Part shown: piece by piece, positions 17,261 to 26,025 of the stretch | Numbering within the stretch: position 1 is the first letter of the stretch | Layout: each line of letters opens with the position of its first letter | Assembly (NCBI GenBank): GCA_018223375.1 | Contig: JAGTTS010000007.1 | Location: 1-64,000, forward strand | Direction of reading: 5' to 3' | DNA from: Clostridiaceae bacterium Marseille-Q3526 | GTDB taxonomy: Bacteria > Bacillota > Clostridia > Lachnospirales > Lachnospiraceae | DNA length: 64,000 nt | Made by a program: the position numbers and the translations under genes | Notes under the pieces: generated by a model | What the model was told of the DNA's origin: nothing | Seen by the model: only the letters and a program-made list of their open reading frames with translations | Databases searched by the model: none

Positions 17261-18118
17261 ATGAAAATTAAAGACATATTAGCCCAGGGAAAACCGACGC
17301 TTTCCTTTGAGGTGTTTCCGCCCAAGGTTCAGGACAATTATGATTCAGTAGAGACGGCCGCGTTAAAAATTGCCGGATTGAAGCCGTCCTTTATGAGCGT
17401 TACCTACGGAGCGGGAGGAGGAACCAGCAGATATACGGTGGACATTGCGTCCAGCATCAAGGCCCAGGGCGTCAACGCGCTGGCTCACCTGACCTGCGTT
17501 TCCTCCACCAGGAAGGAGGTTCAGAGCGTCCTCAGAGGCCTGAAAGAGCGTGGAATCGAGAACGTGCTGGCTCTGAGAGGAGACATTCCGGAGGGAGGTC
17601 CCCTGGCTCACGATTACCGTTACGCTTCTGAATTAATCCGGGATATCCGGGAGTTTGACGGGGATTTCTGTATTGGAGCCGCCTGCTATCCGGAGGGCCA
17701 TGTGGAATCTGCCAACAAGACGGCTGACATTGAGCATCTGCGGGAAAAGGTGGAGGCAGGCTGCGAGTTTGTGACCACTCAGATGTTCTTTGACAACAAT
17801 ATTCTCTACAATTATCTGTACCGGATCAGAGAGAGGGGCATTACGGTGCCTGTTATCGCAGGAATCATGCCGGTGACCAATGCAAAGCAGATTAAGCGCA
17901 TCTGTCAGATGTCGGGAACTTATCTTCCAGCCAGATTTAAAGCCATTGTAGACCGGTTCGGAGACAATCCGGCCGCCATGAAGCAGGCGGGAATCGCCTA
18001 CGCCACAGAGCAGATCATCGACCTGATTGCCAACCATGTGAATGGCATTCACGTCTACTCCATGAATAAGCCGGATGTGGCGGAGCAGATTAAGACAAGC
18101 CTGTCAGAGATTCTGTAG
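17261..18118 (+). CDS. metF: Methylenetetrahydrofolate reductase
   Basis: A 285-residue FAD enzyme that reduces 5,10-methylene-THF to 5-methyl-THF for methionine synthesis. Typical strings: TLSFEVFPPK, VTYGAGGGTSRYTVDIAS, LALRGDIPEGG, GAACYPEGH and TTQMFFDNN. Single-domain length as in bacterial MetF. First gene of a compact operon with the MetH activation protein and metH, so the cluster encodes methyl-THF formation and its use. Confidence 0.95.
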   Translation: MKIKDILAQGKPTLSFEVFPPKVQDNYDSVETAALKIAGLKPSFMSVTYGAGGGTSRYTVDIASSIKAQGVNALAHLTCVSSTRKEVQSVLRGLKERGIENVLALRGDIPEGGPLAHDYRYASELIRDIREFDGDFCIGAACYPEGHVESANKTADIEHLREKVEAGCEFVTTQMFFDNNILYNYLYRIRERGITVPVIAGIMPVTNAKQIKRICQMSGTYLPARFKAIVDRFGDNPAAMKQAGIAYATEQIIDLIANHVNGIHVYSMNKPDVAEQIKTSLSEIL

Positions 18119-18172
18119 GAGACGGTTTGGGAAAGGCTTTCAGGAAGCTGAAAGAGGTGAGGGGGAGCGGTT

Positions 18173-18931
18173 ATGACAGAAATCAGGCCCTCAGAAGAGA
18201 GGGAGAGCCAGAGCTTGCAGGAAGGCGGTGGACTGGCTGAAAGGATTGCAGATAATACCAGCCGGAGAGAGGCGTTCCGTTATCTGGGGTACAGAGGAAA
18301 TACGCCGGATGAGGCGGCCGGGGAGCTGATGGAAAGCTGTATCCGGGAGCTCTGCACGAAGCTTTCGCCCCGCTTTTTCGCCAGGGAATATCCTCTTTCA
18401 CGCACAGAGGAGGGGGAACTTTGCTTTTCCTGTTTCCGTGTAAAAAGCAGGGATCTTGGAAGAAATCTGGAGGACTGCAGTTCTGTGATTTTATTTGGGG
18501 CGACGCTGGGAGCCGGAGCCGATTTTCTGCTTCGGCGGTACGGCGTTCTGGACATGGGGCGGGCCGTCGTCATGCAGGCCGCCTCAGCCGCTATGATAGA
18601 GTCCTACTGCAATCTGGAAAACCGCCGTCTGGAGGAGGAATACCGAAAACAGGGCATGGCTCTCTGCCCCAGATTCAGCCCGGGATACGGAGATTTCCCC
18701 CTGTCTTTTCAGGAGAAATTTGCCGCGGCTCTGGAGCTTGAGAAGACGGTGGGAATTACTCTGACAGAGGGCTTTCTGATGATGCCGTCCAAGTCTGTAA
18801 CAGCGGTGATTGGCGTCAAAGAGGAGAGAGGAAAAAACGCCGGGGCGTCTGTCTGCAAGTGCCAGACCTGCAGTAAAACAGACTGCCTTTACCGGGAGAC
18901 ACAGGACGGCGGGGCAGAACAGCCGGCGTAA
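18173..18931 (+). CDS. MetH activation (AdoMet-binding) domain as a separate protein
   Basis: A 252-residue protein related to the C-terminal activation domain of cobalamin-dependent methionine synthase. RFSPGYGDFPLSFQEKF and LMMPSKSVTAVIGV are diagnostic, the first being the AdoMet-binding RxxxGY loop. It likely reactivates oxidised cob(II)alamin on the MetH protein encoded immediately downstream, which lacks this domain. A cysteine cluster CKCQTCSKTDC near its end is not part of the E. coli domain and may bind metal. RBS GAGGGGGAG. Confidence 0.9.
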   Translation: MTEIRPSEERESQSLQEGGGLAERIADNTSRREAFRYLGYRGNTPDEAAGELMESCIRELCTKLSPRFFAREYPLSRTEEGELCFSCFRVKSRDLGRNLEDCSSVILFGATLGAGADFLLRRYGVLDMGRAVVMQAASAAMIESYCNLENRRLEEEYRKQGMALCPRFSPGYGDFPLSFQEKFAAALELEKTVGITLTEGFLMMPSKSVTAVIGVKEERGKNAGASVCKCQTCSKTDCLYRETQDGGAEQPA

Positions 18932-18990
18932 GGAAACGGCGCTTTTGCGAAAGCAGAGGAACGAGACTTAGAGAATGCGAGGAAATAGAG

Positions 18991-21465
18991 ATGGACAGAG
19001 GGGAACAGGAGAGAAAGGCGGGATCCGCTCTTTTAGAAGAACTTAAAAACAGGATTCTGTTTTTTGACGGAGGCACGGGAAGTCTTCTGCAGGCAGCCGG
19101 CCTGGGAGCAGGCGAGCTGCCGGAGACATGGAATATCTCCCATCCGGAGACAGTAGTGAAAATCCACCGGGATTATCTGAACGCAGGCTGCGACATGGTA
19201 AAGACGAATACCTTTGGAGCCAACCGTCTGAAATTTAACGATCATACGGAATTTACGCTGAGGGAAGTGGTGGAAGCCGCTGTGGCAAACGCCAGGCAGG
19301 CGGCGAAGGAAGCAGGACACGGCTGGATCGCGCTGGATCTGGGGCCTACGGGTAGACTGTTAAAGCCTATGGGAGATCTGGAGTTTGAGACGGCTGTTTC
19401 CATGTACCGGGAGACGGCGCAGACAGGCGTTCAGGCGGGAGCAGATCTGATTCTCATTGAAACCATGAGCGACAGCTATGAGCTGAAGGCGGCGGTGCTG
19501 GGGGCCAAGGAGGCCCTGGAAAGCTTGGGACGCCTGGAGGGAGAGAACAGGATCCCTATTTTCGCCACCGTGATTTTTGACGGAAAAGGGAAGCTTTTAA
19601 CAGGCGGAACGGCCCGCTCCGTCATTGCCCTGCTGGAGGGGCTGGGAGTGGACGCGCTGGGCGTCAACTGCGGCCTGGGACCGGTGGAGATGAAGGAAAT
19701 TGTGAAAGAGTACGTCCAGTACGCCTCTCTTCCAATCATTGTGAATCCTAATGCAGGACTTCCCAGAAGCGAGGGCGGAAAAACGGTCTATGATATTGAC
19801 GGGGAAGCGTTTGCCAAGGCCATGGAAGAGCTGGTGGATCTGGGCGTTTCCATAGCGGGCGGCTGCTGCGGAACTACGCCGGAACATATTCAGAAACTGA
19901 CAGAGCGGTGCAGGGGAAAGAAGCAGAGGCTTCCGGAAAAAAAGACAGAAACAGTGATTTCCTCCTATGCCCAGGCGGTGGAGATTGGAGCGGATCCGGT
20001 GGTGATCGGAGAACGGATTAACCCTACGGGAAAGTCTAAATTTAAGGAGGCCCTGCGAACCCACAATATGGAGTACATTCTCAGGGAGGGAGTGATCCAG
20101 CAGGAGCACGGCGCCCAGGTTCTGGACGTCAACGTGGGCCTTCCGGAGATCGACGAGCCTGCTATGATGGAGGAGGCGGTGCGGGAGCTTCAGAGTATTA
20201 TCGACCTGCCGCTGCAGATTGATACGGCCGATGGCAGGGCCCTGGAGCGGGCTCTCAGAGTCTACAATGGAAAACCTCTTGTGAACTCTGTAAACGGAAA
20301 GAAAGAGAGCATGGAGACAGTATTTCCGCTGGTGAAAAAGTACGGAGGCACAGTGGTAGCCCTGACTCTGGATGAAAGCGGAATTCCTGCCACAGCAGAC
20401 GGACGCCTGGCGGTGGCAGAAAAGATTTACCGGAAAGCGGCAGAATACGGCATTCAGAAGAAGGACATTATCATCGATCCTCTCTGCATGACCATCAGCT
20501 CTGATTCCCAGGGAGCTCTGACTACTCTGGAGGCAGTGCACCGTGTGAAGGAGGATCTGGGAGGAAAGACCATTCTCGGCGTGTCAAATATCTCCTTCGG
20601 ACTGCCCCAGAGAGAGATTATCAACTCCTCGTTTTTCACGCTGGCGCTGATGAACGGCCTGAACGCGGCGATTATCAATCCGAATTCAGAGGCTATGATG
20701 CGATCCCTGCACAGCTTCCGGGCGCTGGCTGCGCTTGACGATAACTGTAGGGATTATATTGAAATGTACGGCCAGTCTTCTTCCCAGGCAGCTCTGTCAG
20801 CGCCGTCCCAGGCAGCGAAACCATCGGGAGAAGCCGTGGATGTGAAAGAGCTTCTGAAAGAAAGCGTTGTCAGGGGCCTGAAAGAGCAGGCGGCAGAGCA
20901 GGCGGGACAGGCTTTAAGGGAGGCGGATCCCCTGGAGATTATCAATCTGTGCATGATTCCGGCCCTGGACTCTGTAGGAAAGGGATTTGAAAAGGGAACC
21001 ATATTCCTTCCCCAGCTTTTAATGAGCGCAGAGGCGGCCAAGGCGGCCTTTGAGGTAATCAAAGAAGCCATGGAGGGAAGCGGACAGACTCAGGAGAAAA
21101 AGGGCGTGATTATCCTGGCCACTGTGAAAGGCGATATCCACGATATTGGAAAAAATATTGTGAAGGTGCTGCTTGAAAACTACAGCTACGAGGTGGTAGA
21201 TCTGGGGCGGGACGTGCCTCCGGAGAAAATCGCAGAGGAGACGGTGAAACGCCGCGCGCCTCTGGTAGGACTCAGCGCTCTCATGACTACCACAGTTCCA
21301 AGCATGGAGGAAACCATCCGTCTTCTTAGAAAAGAAGCTCCTTGGACCAGGATTATGGTGGGGGGAGCCGTGCTCACCGAGGAGTATGCGAAATCCATTG
21401 GGGCAGACGTCTACTGCAGAGACGCAATGGCCTCCGTCACCTTTGCCCAGAAGGTAATCGGATAG
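18991..21465 (+). CDS. metH: Cobalamin-dependent methionine synthase lacking the activation domain
   Basis: An 824-residue protein against about 1,200 for E. coli MetH. Order: homocysteine S-methyltransferase barrel (about 10-305; zinc ligands in NCGLGP and GGCCGTTPEHI), pterin-binding barrel (about 325-590; GERINPTGKSKFKEAL, GVSNISFGLP), helical cap (about 615-700) and B12-binding Rossmann domain (about 705-824; GDIHDIGKN with the cobalt-ligating histidine). It transfers the methyl of 5-methyl-THF to homocysteine. The fourth domain is supplied by the gene before it. Last gene of the operon. Confidence 0.95.
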   Translation: MDRGEQERKAGSALLEELKNRILFFDGGTGSLLQAAGLGAGELPETWNISHPETVVKIHRDYLNAGCDMVKTNTFGANRLKFNDHTEFTLREVVEAAVANARQAAKEAGHGWIALDLGPTGRLLKPMGDLEFETAVSMYRETAQTGVQAGADLILIETMSDSYELKAAVLGAKEALESLGRLEGENRIPIFATVIFDGKGKLLTGGTARSVIALLEGLGVDALGVNCGLGPVEMKEIVKEYVQYASLPIIVNPNAGLPRSEGGKTVYDIDGEAFAKAMEELVDLGVSIAGGCCGTTPEHIQKLTERCRGKKQRLPEKKTETVISSYAQAVEIGADPVVIGERINPTGKSKFKEALRTHNMEYILREGVIQQEHGAQVLDVNVGLPEIDEPAMMEEAVRELQSIIDLPLQIDTADGRALERALRVYNGKPLVNSVNGKKESMETVFPLVKKYGGTVVALTLDESGIPATADGRLAVAEKIYRKAAEYGIQKKDIIIDPLCMTISSDSQGALTTLEAVHRVKEDLGGKTILGVSNISFGLPQREIINSSFFTLALMNGLNAAIINPNSEAMMRSLHSFRALAALDDNCRDYIEMYGQSSSQAALSAPSQAAKPSGEAVDVKELLKESVVRGLKEQAAEQAGQALREADPLEIINLCMIPALDSVGKGFEKGTIFLPQLLMSAEAAKAAFEVIKEAMEGSGQTQEKKGVIILATVKGDIHDIGKNIVKVLLENYSYEVVDLGRDVPPEKIAEETVKRRAPLVGLSALMTTTVPSMEETIRLLRKEAPWTRIMVGGAVLTEEYAKSIGADVYCRDAMASVTFAQKVIG

Positions 21466-21584
21466 AAAAAAGATAGATAAAACGCACAAAAATAAAAATC
21501 ATCAATCAGAAATCATGTTGCACAATGCACAAAAAATAGAGGGCCTTGGGGCGGCTTTCTGACAGAAAGAGAAATAAAGTTTAC

Positions 21585-21613
21585 TTGACAGAAAAGGGAA
21601 ATTGTAATAGAAT
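21585..21613 (+). promoter_or_regulatory. Strong promoter of the HPr gene
   Basis: TTGACA (21585-21590), 17 bases, TAGAAT (21608-21613), with a leader of about 55 bases before the start. Confidence 0.8.
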
Positions 21614-21675
21614 TTTCTATATCAAACGAGGAGTTAGAGACTCCGAGGAAACGAAACAGTAGAGGAGACGAGCTT

Positions 21676-21942
21676 ATGTTATCTAAGAAATTAACAGTTG
21701 TGAATCCGTCCGGTCTGCACTTAAGACCAGCGGGAGTTTTATCCCAGGCAGCGATGAAATTCAAAAGTGACGTCATCATTGAGTGCGGCGAGAAGAGAAT
21801 CGTGGCAAAGAGCGTGCTGAACGTCATGGCAGCAGGAATCAAGTGCGGAACAGAGATTAACCTGATCTGCGACGGCGAGGACGAGGAGGCAGCGATGGAA
21901 GCTCTCTCCGCAGCGATTGAGAGCGGACTCGGCGAGAAATAA
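21676..21942 (+). CDS. HPr family phosphocarrier protein
   Basis: An 88-residue protein with the full HPr pattern: phospho-histidine in SGLHLRPAG and the regulatory serine region AKSVLNVMAAGI (usually KSIMGVMSLG). The serine is kept while the surrounding residues differ from B. subtilis HPr, so HPr kinase control is possible but not certain. It is a single-gene unit with its own promoter and terminator, not part of a ptsHI operon; it may be a paralogue such as Crh rather than the main HPr. Confidence 0.9.
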   Translation: MLSKKLTVVNPSGLHLRPAGVLSQAAMKFKSDVIIECGEKRIVAKSVLNVMAAGIKCGTEINLICDGEDEEAAMEALSAAIESGLGEK

Positions 21943-21962
21943 TTCCGTTTTATATGGGTGTG

Positions 21963-21990
21963 AAAGTGTGCGCGAAGAGGCGCACACTTT
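21963..21990 (+). terminator. Intrinsic terminator of the HPr gene
   Basis: A perfect 11-bp stem, AAAGTGTGCGC with GCGCACACTTT, over a six-base loop, then a T-rich tail. Confidence 0.85.
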
Positions 21991-22046
21991 TGCTTTATAG
22001 AAGACGAAAAAGCCTGTGAGCTGTGATCATGAAAGGAGATTTGGCT

Positions 22047-22487
22047 ATGAAATATGAGGTTTATGAACACAAGACACAGTACTATGAGACAGATCAGATG
22101 GGAATTATCCATCATTCCAACTACATCCGCTGGTTTGAGGAAGCCAGAGTCCACATGATGGAGCAGCTGGGGATGGGCTACGACGCCATGGAAGAGGCAG
22201 GCGTGATCAGCCCGGTGATTTCCATTCACTGCGAGTATAAGAGCATGACACGTTTCGGAGAGACAGTCAGGATTATCACAAATCTGAAAGAGTACAACGG
22301 CATCAGGATGACCATTGAGTACACGGTGTTAGACTGCGGGACAGGACAGGTGCGCTGTGTGGGAGAGAGCCGCCACTGCTTCCTGACCAGAGATGGAAAG
22401 CCGGTTTCCCTGAAACGCAATTACATTGAGATGGACAAGGCCTTCCGGGAATTCAAGAAAGAGACTGAGGAGAATGAAAATGCTTGA
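22047..22487 (+). CDS. Acyl-CoA thioesterase, YbgC/FadM hotdog family
   Basis: A 146-residue hotdog-fold protein. YYETDQMGIIHHSNYIRWFE contains the family active-site region (aspartate before the MGxxHHxNY turn). The ATG at 22047 is preferred over the one at 22023 because AAAGGAG lies before it and it fits the family start. It probably hydrolyses acyl-CoA or acyl-ACP in the cytoplasm. It overlaps the next gene by 8 bases. Confidence 0.9.
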   Translation: MKYEVYEHKTQYYETDQMGIIHHSNYIRWFEEARVHMMEQLGMGYDAMEEAGVISPVISIHCEYKSMTRFGETVRIITNLKEYNGIRMTIEYTVLDCGTGQVRCVGESRHCFLTRDGKPVSLKRNYIEMDKAFREFKKETEENENA

Positions 22488-23034
22488 TATGGAATTCAGA
22501 ATTCTGTACTGGCTGCAAGAACTTCGCAGTCCGGCGCTGGATCAGGCGATGGAGGCGATCACGCATCTGGGAGACAAGGGCTGGTTTTTCATTCTCCTTG
22601 GAGCGGCGCTTTTTTTCATTCCCAGAACCCGCAGAGCAGGAACAGCAGTGCTTTTGTCCCTGCTTTGCGGGATGATTGTGGGAAATCTGTGCCTGAAAAA
22701 TCTGGTTATGCGGCCCAGGCCATGCTGGATAGACGCGTCGGTGCCGTTGCTGATTCCGGTTCCTCACGATTATTCCTTTCCATCCGGCCATACCCTGGCC
22801 GCTTTCGAGACCGCTGTAAGCATTTTTCTGGTCAATCGGAAGTGGGGAACCGCTTTTCTGATTTTCGCCGCCCTTATCGGACTTTCCAGAATGTACCTGT
22901 TTGTACATTTTCCTACCGATGTGTTAAGCGGAGCAGCCCTGGGAATTTTTATTGCATGGTTTGTCAAGAAAGGGATTGAAAAGTATCGTCTGTGTGATAT
23001 ACTGAGAGTACAAAAAAACAAGAAAGCAGAGTAG
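22480..23034 (+). CDS. PAP2 family phosphatase
   Basis: A membrane phosphatase of 184 residues from the ATG at 22480, preceded by GAGGAG. All three motifs of the family are present: KNLVMRPRP (KxxxxxxRP), PSGHT (SGH) and SRMYLFVHFPTDV (SRxxxxxHxxxD). Five or so hydrophobic segments. Candidate substrates are undecaprenyl pyrophosphate or phosphatidic/phosphatidylglycerol phosphates. Its last nine bases are also the first bases of the THF riboswitch. Confidence 0.92.
   Translation: MLDMEFRILYWLQELRSPALDQAMEAITHLGDKGWFFILLGAALFFIPRTRRAGTAVLLSLLCGMIVGNLCLKNLVMRPRPCWIDASVPLLIPVPHDYSFPSGHTLAAFETAVSIFLVNRKWGTAFLIFAALIGLSRMYLFVHFPTDVLSGAALGIFIAWFVKKGIEKYRLCDILRVQKNKKAE
22976..23003 (+). promoter_or_regulatory. 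Promoter for the folT riboswitch, inside the PAP2 gene
   Basis: TTGAAA (22976-22981), 16 bases, TATACT (22998-23003). Transcription would start near 23010, just ahead of the aptamer, so folT can be read independently of the PAP2 gene. Confidence 0.6.
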
Positions 23035-23134
23035 GGGATCAGGCGTTAAGTGCCGGCTGGACAGGGAGTTGCCAGCCGGACGAAAAAGAGATTTTCAAAA
23101 ACTTCTTTGCGGTCGGTTCCCCGCATCCCGCTGC
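23026..23134 (+). ncRNA. Tetrahydrofolate (THF) riboswitch
   Basis: The region matches the known folT THF aptamer in order: P1 GCAG/CTGC (23026-23029 with 23131-23134), the GAGTAG strand, P2 GGGGATC with GGTTCCCC, the conserved GCGTTAAGTG (23043-23052), a strong P3 hairpin CCGGCTGG/CCAGCCGG (23053-23079), ACGAA (23080-23084), a second hairpin, GCGGT (23109-23113) and GCATCCCGC. It precedes a folate ECF S-component, the classical target. Bound THF should lower expression. Confidence 0.88.
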
Positions 23135-23183
23135 ATCCTCGGAATATACTGCTGTTTTTCCTGACTGGAGGACAGCGCGAAAT

Positions 23184-23230
23184 TACCTCCCTGGTGCGGT
23201 TTGAGATTCTGCGAAAGGAGGTATTTTTTT
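23184..23230 (+). promoter_or_regulatory. Expression platform: hairpin that captures the folT ribosome binding site
   Basis: TACCTCC (23184-23190) is fully complementary to GGAGGTA (23217-23223), which contains the Shine-Dalgarno sequence of folT. Seven T follow directly and then the start codon. The same hairpin can therefore hide the ribosome binding site and act as a terminator. Confidence 0.65.
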
Positions 23231-23803
23231 ATGAAGAAACTGGCGGAAGTGTACGCGCAGTCATGGAAAGAAGTCAGGCATGTCCGCTCTCTGACTACAG
23301 CTGCCATGTTCATGGCAGTATCGGTGGTTCTGGGATATTTTACCATCGAGGCAGGACCCTATCTGAAGATTGGCTTTGGAAGCGTGGCAAATGAATTTGT
23401 CTATTATCTGTTCGGGCCGGTTCTGGGTGTGGTTTACGGCTGTCTGCTGGATCTGGTCAAGTTTGTGGCCAAGCCTACGGGAGCCTTTTTCCCTGGTTTT
23501 ACCATGGTCACGATGCTGGCGGCGCTGATTTACGGAACCTTTTTCTACCGCAGGACGCTCACCTTTTCCAGAGTGCTGGCGGTGACGCTCTGCGTGGATT
23601 TAATCTGCAACGTATTTTTAAATACCTGGTGCCTAAGCATCCTGTACGGAAAGGGCATTTCCGTGCTTATCGGACCGCGGTTTGTGAAAAATATAGTTAT
23701 GTGGCCCGTCGATTCCTTTCTCTTCTATATTATAGCTAAAAAGCTGGAGGATGTCGGCCTGGTGCGGGCGATCCGGCGATTTGGCAGTCCGGGGAAAGCA
23801 TAA
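23231..23803 (+). CDS. folT: Folate ECF transporter S-component
   Basis: A 190-residue membrane protein from the ATG at 23231 (AAGGAGG just upstream). It has about six hydrophobic segments and the S-component head LTTAAMFMAVSVVLGYFTIE. FGSVANEFVYYLFGPVLGVVYG and KPTGAFFPGF are typical of FolT. It binds folate and works with the shared EcfA/A'/T module encoded elsewhere. The THF riboswitch upstream supports the substrate. Confidence 0.92.
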   Translation: MKKLAEVYAQSWKEVRHVRSLTTAAMFMAVSVVLGYFTIEAGPYLKIGFGSVANEFVYYLFGPVLGVVYGCLLDLVKFVAKPTGAFFPGFTMVTMLAALIYGTFFYRRTLTFSRVLAVTLCVDLICNVFLNTWCLSILYGKGISVLIGPRFVKNIVMWPVDSFLFYIIAKKLEDVGLVRAIRRFGSPGKA

Positions 23804-23815
23804 AAAGGGTAATTA

Positions 23816-23876
23816 AAAGAGAGAAAAACTTTCTGCGCTCCACCTAAGCCGCTGGAAAGTTTTCTCTCTTTTTTGG
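23816..23876. terminator. Terminator with the shared TCCA...CTGGAAA loop
   Basis: AAAAGAGAGAAAAACTTTC pairs with GAAAGTTTTCTCTCTTTTTT. The loop GCTCCACCTAAGCCGCTGG resembles the loop of the terminator at 26844, so both belong to one repeated family. Confidence 0.85.
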
Positions 23877-23947
23877 CATACAGATGAAAGAAAGCGTTTC
23901 AAAGCTTTTTGCACTGGAAAAAGAACGGGACAAACGGCAGGCAGATA

Positions 23948-23956
23948 TGGTATAAT
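23948..23956 (+). promoter_or_regulatory. Extended -10 promoter of mrp
   Basis: TGGTATAAT, with TATAAT at 23951-23956, 74 bases before the start; no strong -35. Confidence 0.5.
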
Positions 23957-24029
23957 TAAAATGATTTTCTGCTTAAAATAAAACTGCAGGAGTGTTTGGA
24001 AATAAACAGATAAAGAGAGGAGAAATGAC

Positions 24030-24854
24030 ATGAGCGAATGCAATCATGACTGCGGCAGCTGCAGCGCCGACTGCGCCAGCAGACAGCCGGCTAGTTTTTT
24101 AGAGCCGTTAAACCCACAGAGCACAGTTAAGAAGGTAATCGGAGTAGTCAGCGGCAAGGGCGGAGTGGGAAAATCCCTGGTTACTTCCCTGATGGCATGT
24201 AAAATGCGGGCGAGAAACCACAGAGTGGGAATTTTAGACGCGGATATTACGGGGCCGTCTATTCCCAAGGCCTTTGGCGTCCACGAGACAGTGGGAGTGA
24301 CAGAGGATGAACTGATGATTCCCTGCGAAAGCCAGACAGGAATTCAGATGCTTTCCTCCAACTTGATTTTGGAGCATGAGACGGATCCGGTTATCTGGAG
24401 AGGCCCCATTGTAGGCGGAGTGATTAAGCAGTTCTGGGGACAGGCGCTCTGGAAGGATATTGACTATATGTTTGTGGATATGCCTCCGGGAACCGGCGAT
24501 GTACCCCTCACTGTCTTCCAGTCTCTTCCGTTAGACGGTATTATCATTGTTACCTCCCCGCAGGATCTGGTTTCCATGATCGTGGCGAAGGCAGTCAATA
24601 TGGCGAAGAAGATGAACGTGCCGATTATCGGTCTGGTGGAAAATATGAGCTATCTGCTCTGCCCGGACTGCGGCCGCAAAATTTCTGTATTCGGAGAGAG
24701 CAAGGCAGACGAAGTGGCCAAAGAGTACGGCATTCCGATGTTAGCCAAGCTTCCGATTGATCCAAAGATTGCAGACAGCGTGGATCAGGGCGTGGTAGAG
24801 TACGTAGAGTCTCCATGGCTGGATGAGGCTGCAGACATCATTGAGAAGATGTAG
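24030..24854 (+). CDS. Mrp/NBP35 family iron-sulfur cluster carrier ATPase
   Basis: A 274-residue P-loop NTPase. The deviant Walker A GKGGVGKS, DADITGPSIPKAFGV, DMPPGTGDVPL and the C-terminal cluster-binding CPDCG are all present. The N-terminus carries a ferredoxin-like cysteine group (CNHDCGSCSADC), as in eukaryotic NBP35 and many clostridial Mrp proteins. It assembles or delivers 4Fe-4S clusters in the cytoplasm. Alone between two strong terminators. Confidence 0.93.
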   Translation: MSECNHDCGSCSADCASRQPASFLEPLNPQSTVKKVIGVVSGKGGVGKSLVTSLMACKMRARNHRVGILDADITGPSIPKAFGVHETVGVTEDELMIPCESQTGIQMLSSNLILEHETDPVIWRGPIVGGVIKQFWGQALWKDIDYMFVDMPPGTGDVPLTVFQSLPLDGIIIVTSPQDLVSMIVAKAVNMAKKMNVPIIGLVENMSYLLCPDCGRKISVFGESKADEVAKEYGIPMLAKLPIDPKIADSVDQGVVEYVESPWLDEAADIIEKM

Positions 24855-24900
24855 AACGGATGAGAGCGAATCCTTCGCAGGATTCCATTTTCCATGAAGT

Positions 24901-24950
24901 AAAAAGGACATGTTCCGGAATGAAGATTCAAACGGGAACATGTCCTTTTT
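24901..24950. terminator. Bidirectional terminator between mrp and dat
   Basis: AAAAAGGACATGTTCC pairs perfectly with GGAACATGTCCTTTTT over an 18-base loop; both genes end into it. Confidence 0.9.
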
Positions 24951-24989
24951 AATATCAGTTTCTGATATCAGCTGTGCTTTGTCAGAAAA

Positions 24990-25835
24990 TTACTGCTCGG
25001 TTTCTTTCTGGAAGCGCTCCAGATAAGCGTCCTGAAGTTTTTTGAACAGCTCAGGAGCCTTTCCGCCTACCGGCTTTCCTTCCAGCTCGCAGGCTCTCAC
25101 AATCAGCTTGGTGGAACTGGATACGATGATTTCGTCAGCCTCATAAAGCTCTTTCATGGTAAACGGAGTTTCGTCAACCGGAATGCCCAGACGCTTGCAC
25201 TCCTGAATCAGGTGCATTCTGGAAATGCCTGGAAGGATGTAGTGATCCGTAGGATGGGTGATGAAAACGCCGTCCTTTAAAATAGAGACGTTGCTGTGGG
25301 CGCACTCGGTTACAATATCGCCCCGGTGGAAGATACACTCGTCGCAGCCGGCCTCCTCAGCCTTCTGTGCCGCCATAACGTTGGGGAGAAGGTTCAGTGT
25401 CTTAATGTTGCAGTGGAGGAAGCGGGTATCCTCGGTGGCAGTGAGCTTTAAGGCACGGTCAGGGTTGGAGTTCTTTCCTGGCTTCATGGTAATCCACAGA
25501 TTCGGCTTTACAGAAGCGTCCGGGAAGATGTGGTTCCGGATCGCGGTTCCCCTGGTCAGCTGCCAGTACACGAGAACTTCAGAATCATCCATTTTTTCCA
25601 GCATGGAGTAAAGGATATCGGTCAGCTCCTGTCTGGTGTAGGGAACCGGGATTCTGATTAAACCGGCGCTGTTGTAGAAACGGTTTAAATGATCCTCCAG
25701 GGCAAAGATTTTTCCATTTCTGGCCAGAGTCGCCTCATACACGCCGTCTCCGAAATACCCGGCTCTGTCGTTCATGGGAATGGTCATTTCCTCAAGAGGG
25801 CCGAAAGTTCCGTTGTAATAACCTAAATTTTTCAT
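24990..25835 (-). CDS. dat: Class IV aminotransferase, probably D-amino acid aminotransferase
   Basis: A 281-residue PLP enzyme of fold type IV. AGYFGDGVYEATLARNGKIF, the lysine-bearing CNIKTLNLLPNVMAAQKAEE and VTECAHSNVSIL are close to Bacillus D-alanine aminotransferase (DIKSLNLL). It interconverts D-alanine and D-glutamate, precursors of peptidoglycan. A branched-chain or 4-amino-4-deoxychorismate lyase function is less likely given the KTLNLL motif. RBS TAGGAGGC before the start. Confidence 0.88.
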   Translation of the reverse strand: MKNLGYYNGTFGPLEEMTIPMNDRAGYFGDGVYEATLARNGKIFALEDHLNRFYNSAGLIRIPVPYTRQELTDILYSMLEKMDDSEVLVYWQLTRGTAIRNHIFPDASVKPNLWITMKPGKNSNPDRALKLTATEDTRFLHCNIKTLNLLPNVMAAQKAEEAGCDECIFHRGDIVTECAHSNVSILKDGVFITHPTDHYILPGISRMHLIQECKRLGIPVDETPFTMKELYEADEIIVSSSTKLIVRACELEGKPVGGKAPELFKKLQDAYLERFQKETEQ

Positions 25836-25867
25836 AAATTGCCTCCTATCTGGTATTATCTAGGGAT

Positions 25868-25896
25868 AGCATATCATTAAAGCATTCGTTTGTAAA
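25868..25896 (-). promoter_or_regulatory. Promoter of dat
   Basis: On the minus strand TTTACA (25896-25891), 17 bases, TATGCT (25873-25868), 33 bases upstream of the start. Confidence 0.6.
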
Positions 25897-25996
25897 CACG
25901 AGCTTTTGGTTTCGGCATTATTTTCAGAAATTTTTTTGGATTTCTGATTTATCAGAAGGGTGCCTGGAAGTTTAGGTAAAATTAATGAAAGATTCA

Positions 25997-26025
25997 TTGT
26001 TTCCCGTATGCTTTTCAGCTATAAT
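25997..26025 (+). promoter_or_regulatory. Promoter of the relQ-like gene
   Basis: TTGTTT (25997-26002), 17 bases, TATAAT (26020-26025). It lies inside a longer possible reading frame beginning at 25985 and therefore excludes that upstream start. Confidence 0.7.

Noticed and set aside
19597..20541. A 314-codon minus-strand frame
   Set aside because: Antisense shadow of metH with no known motif.
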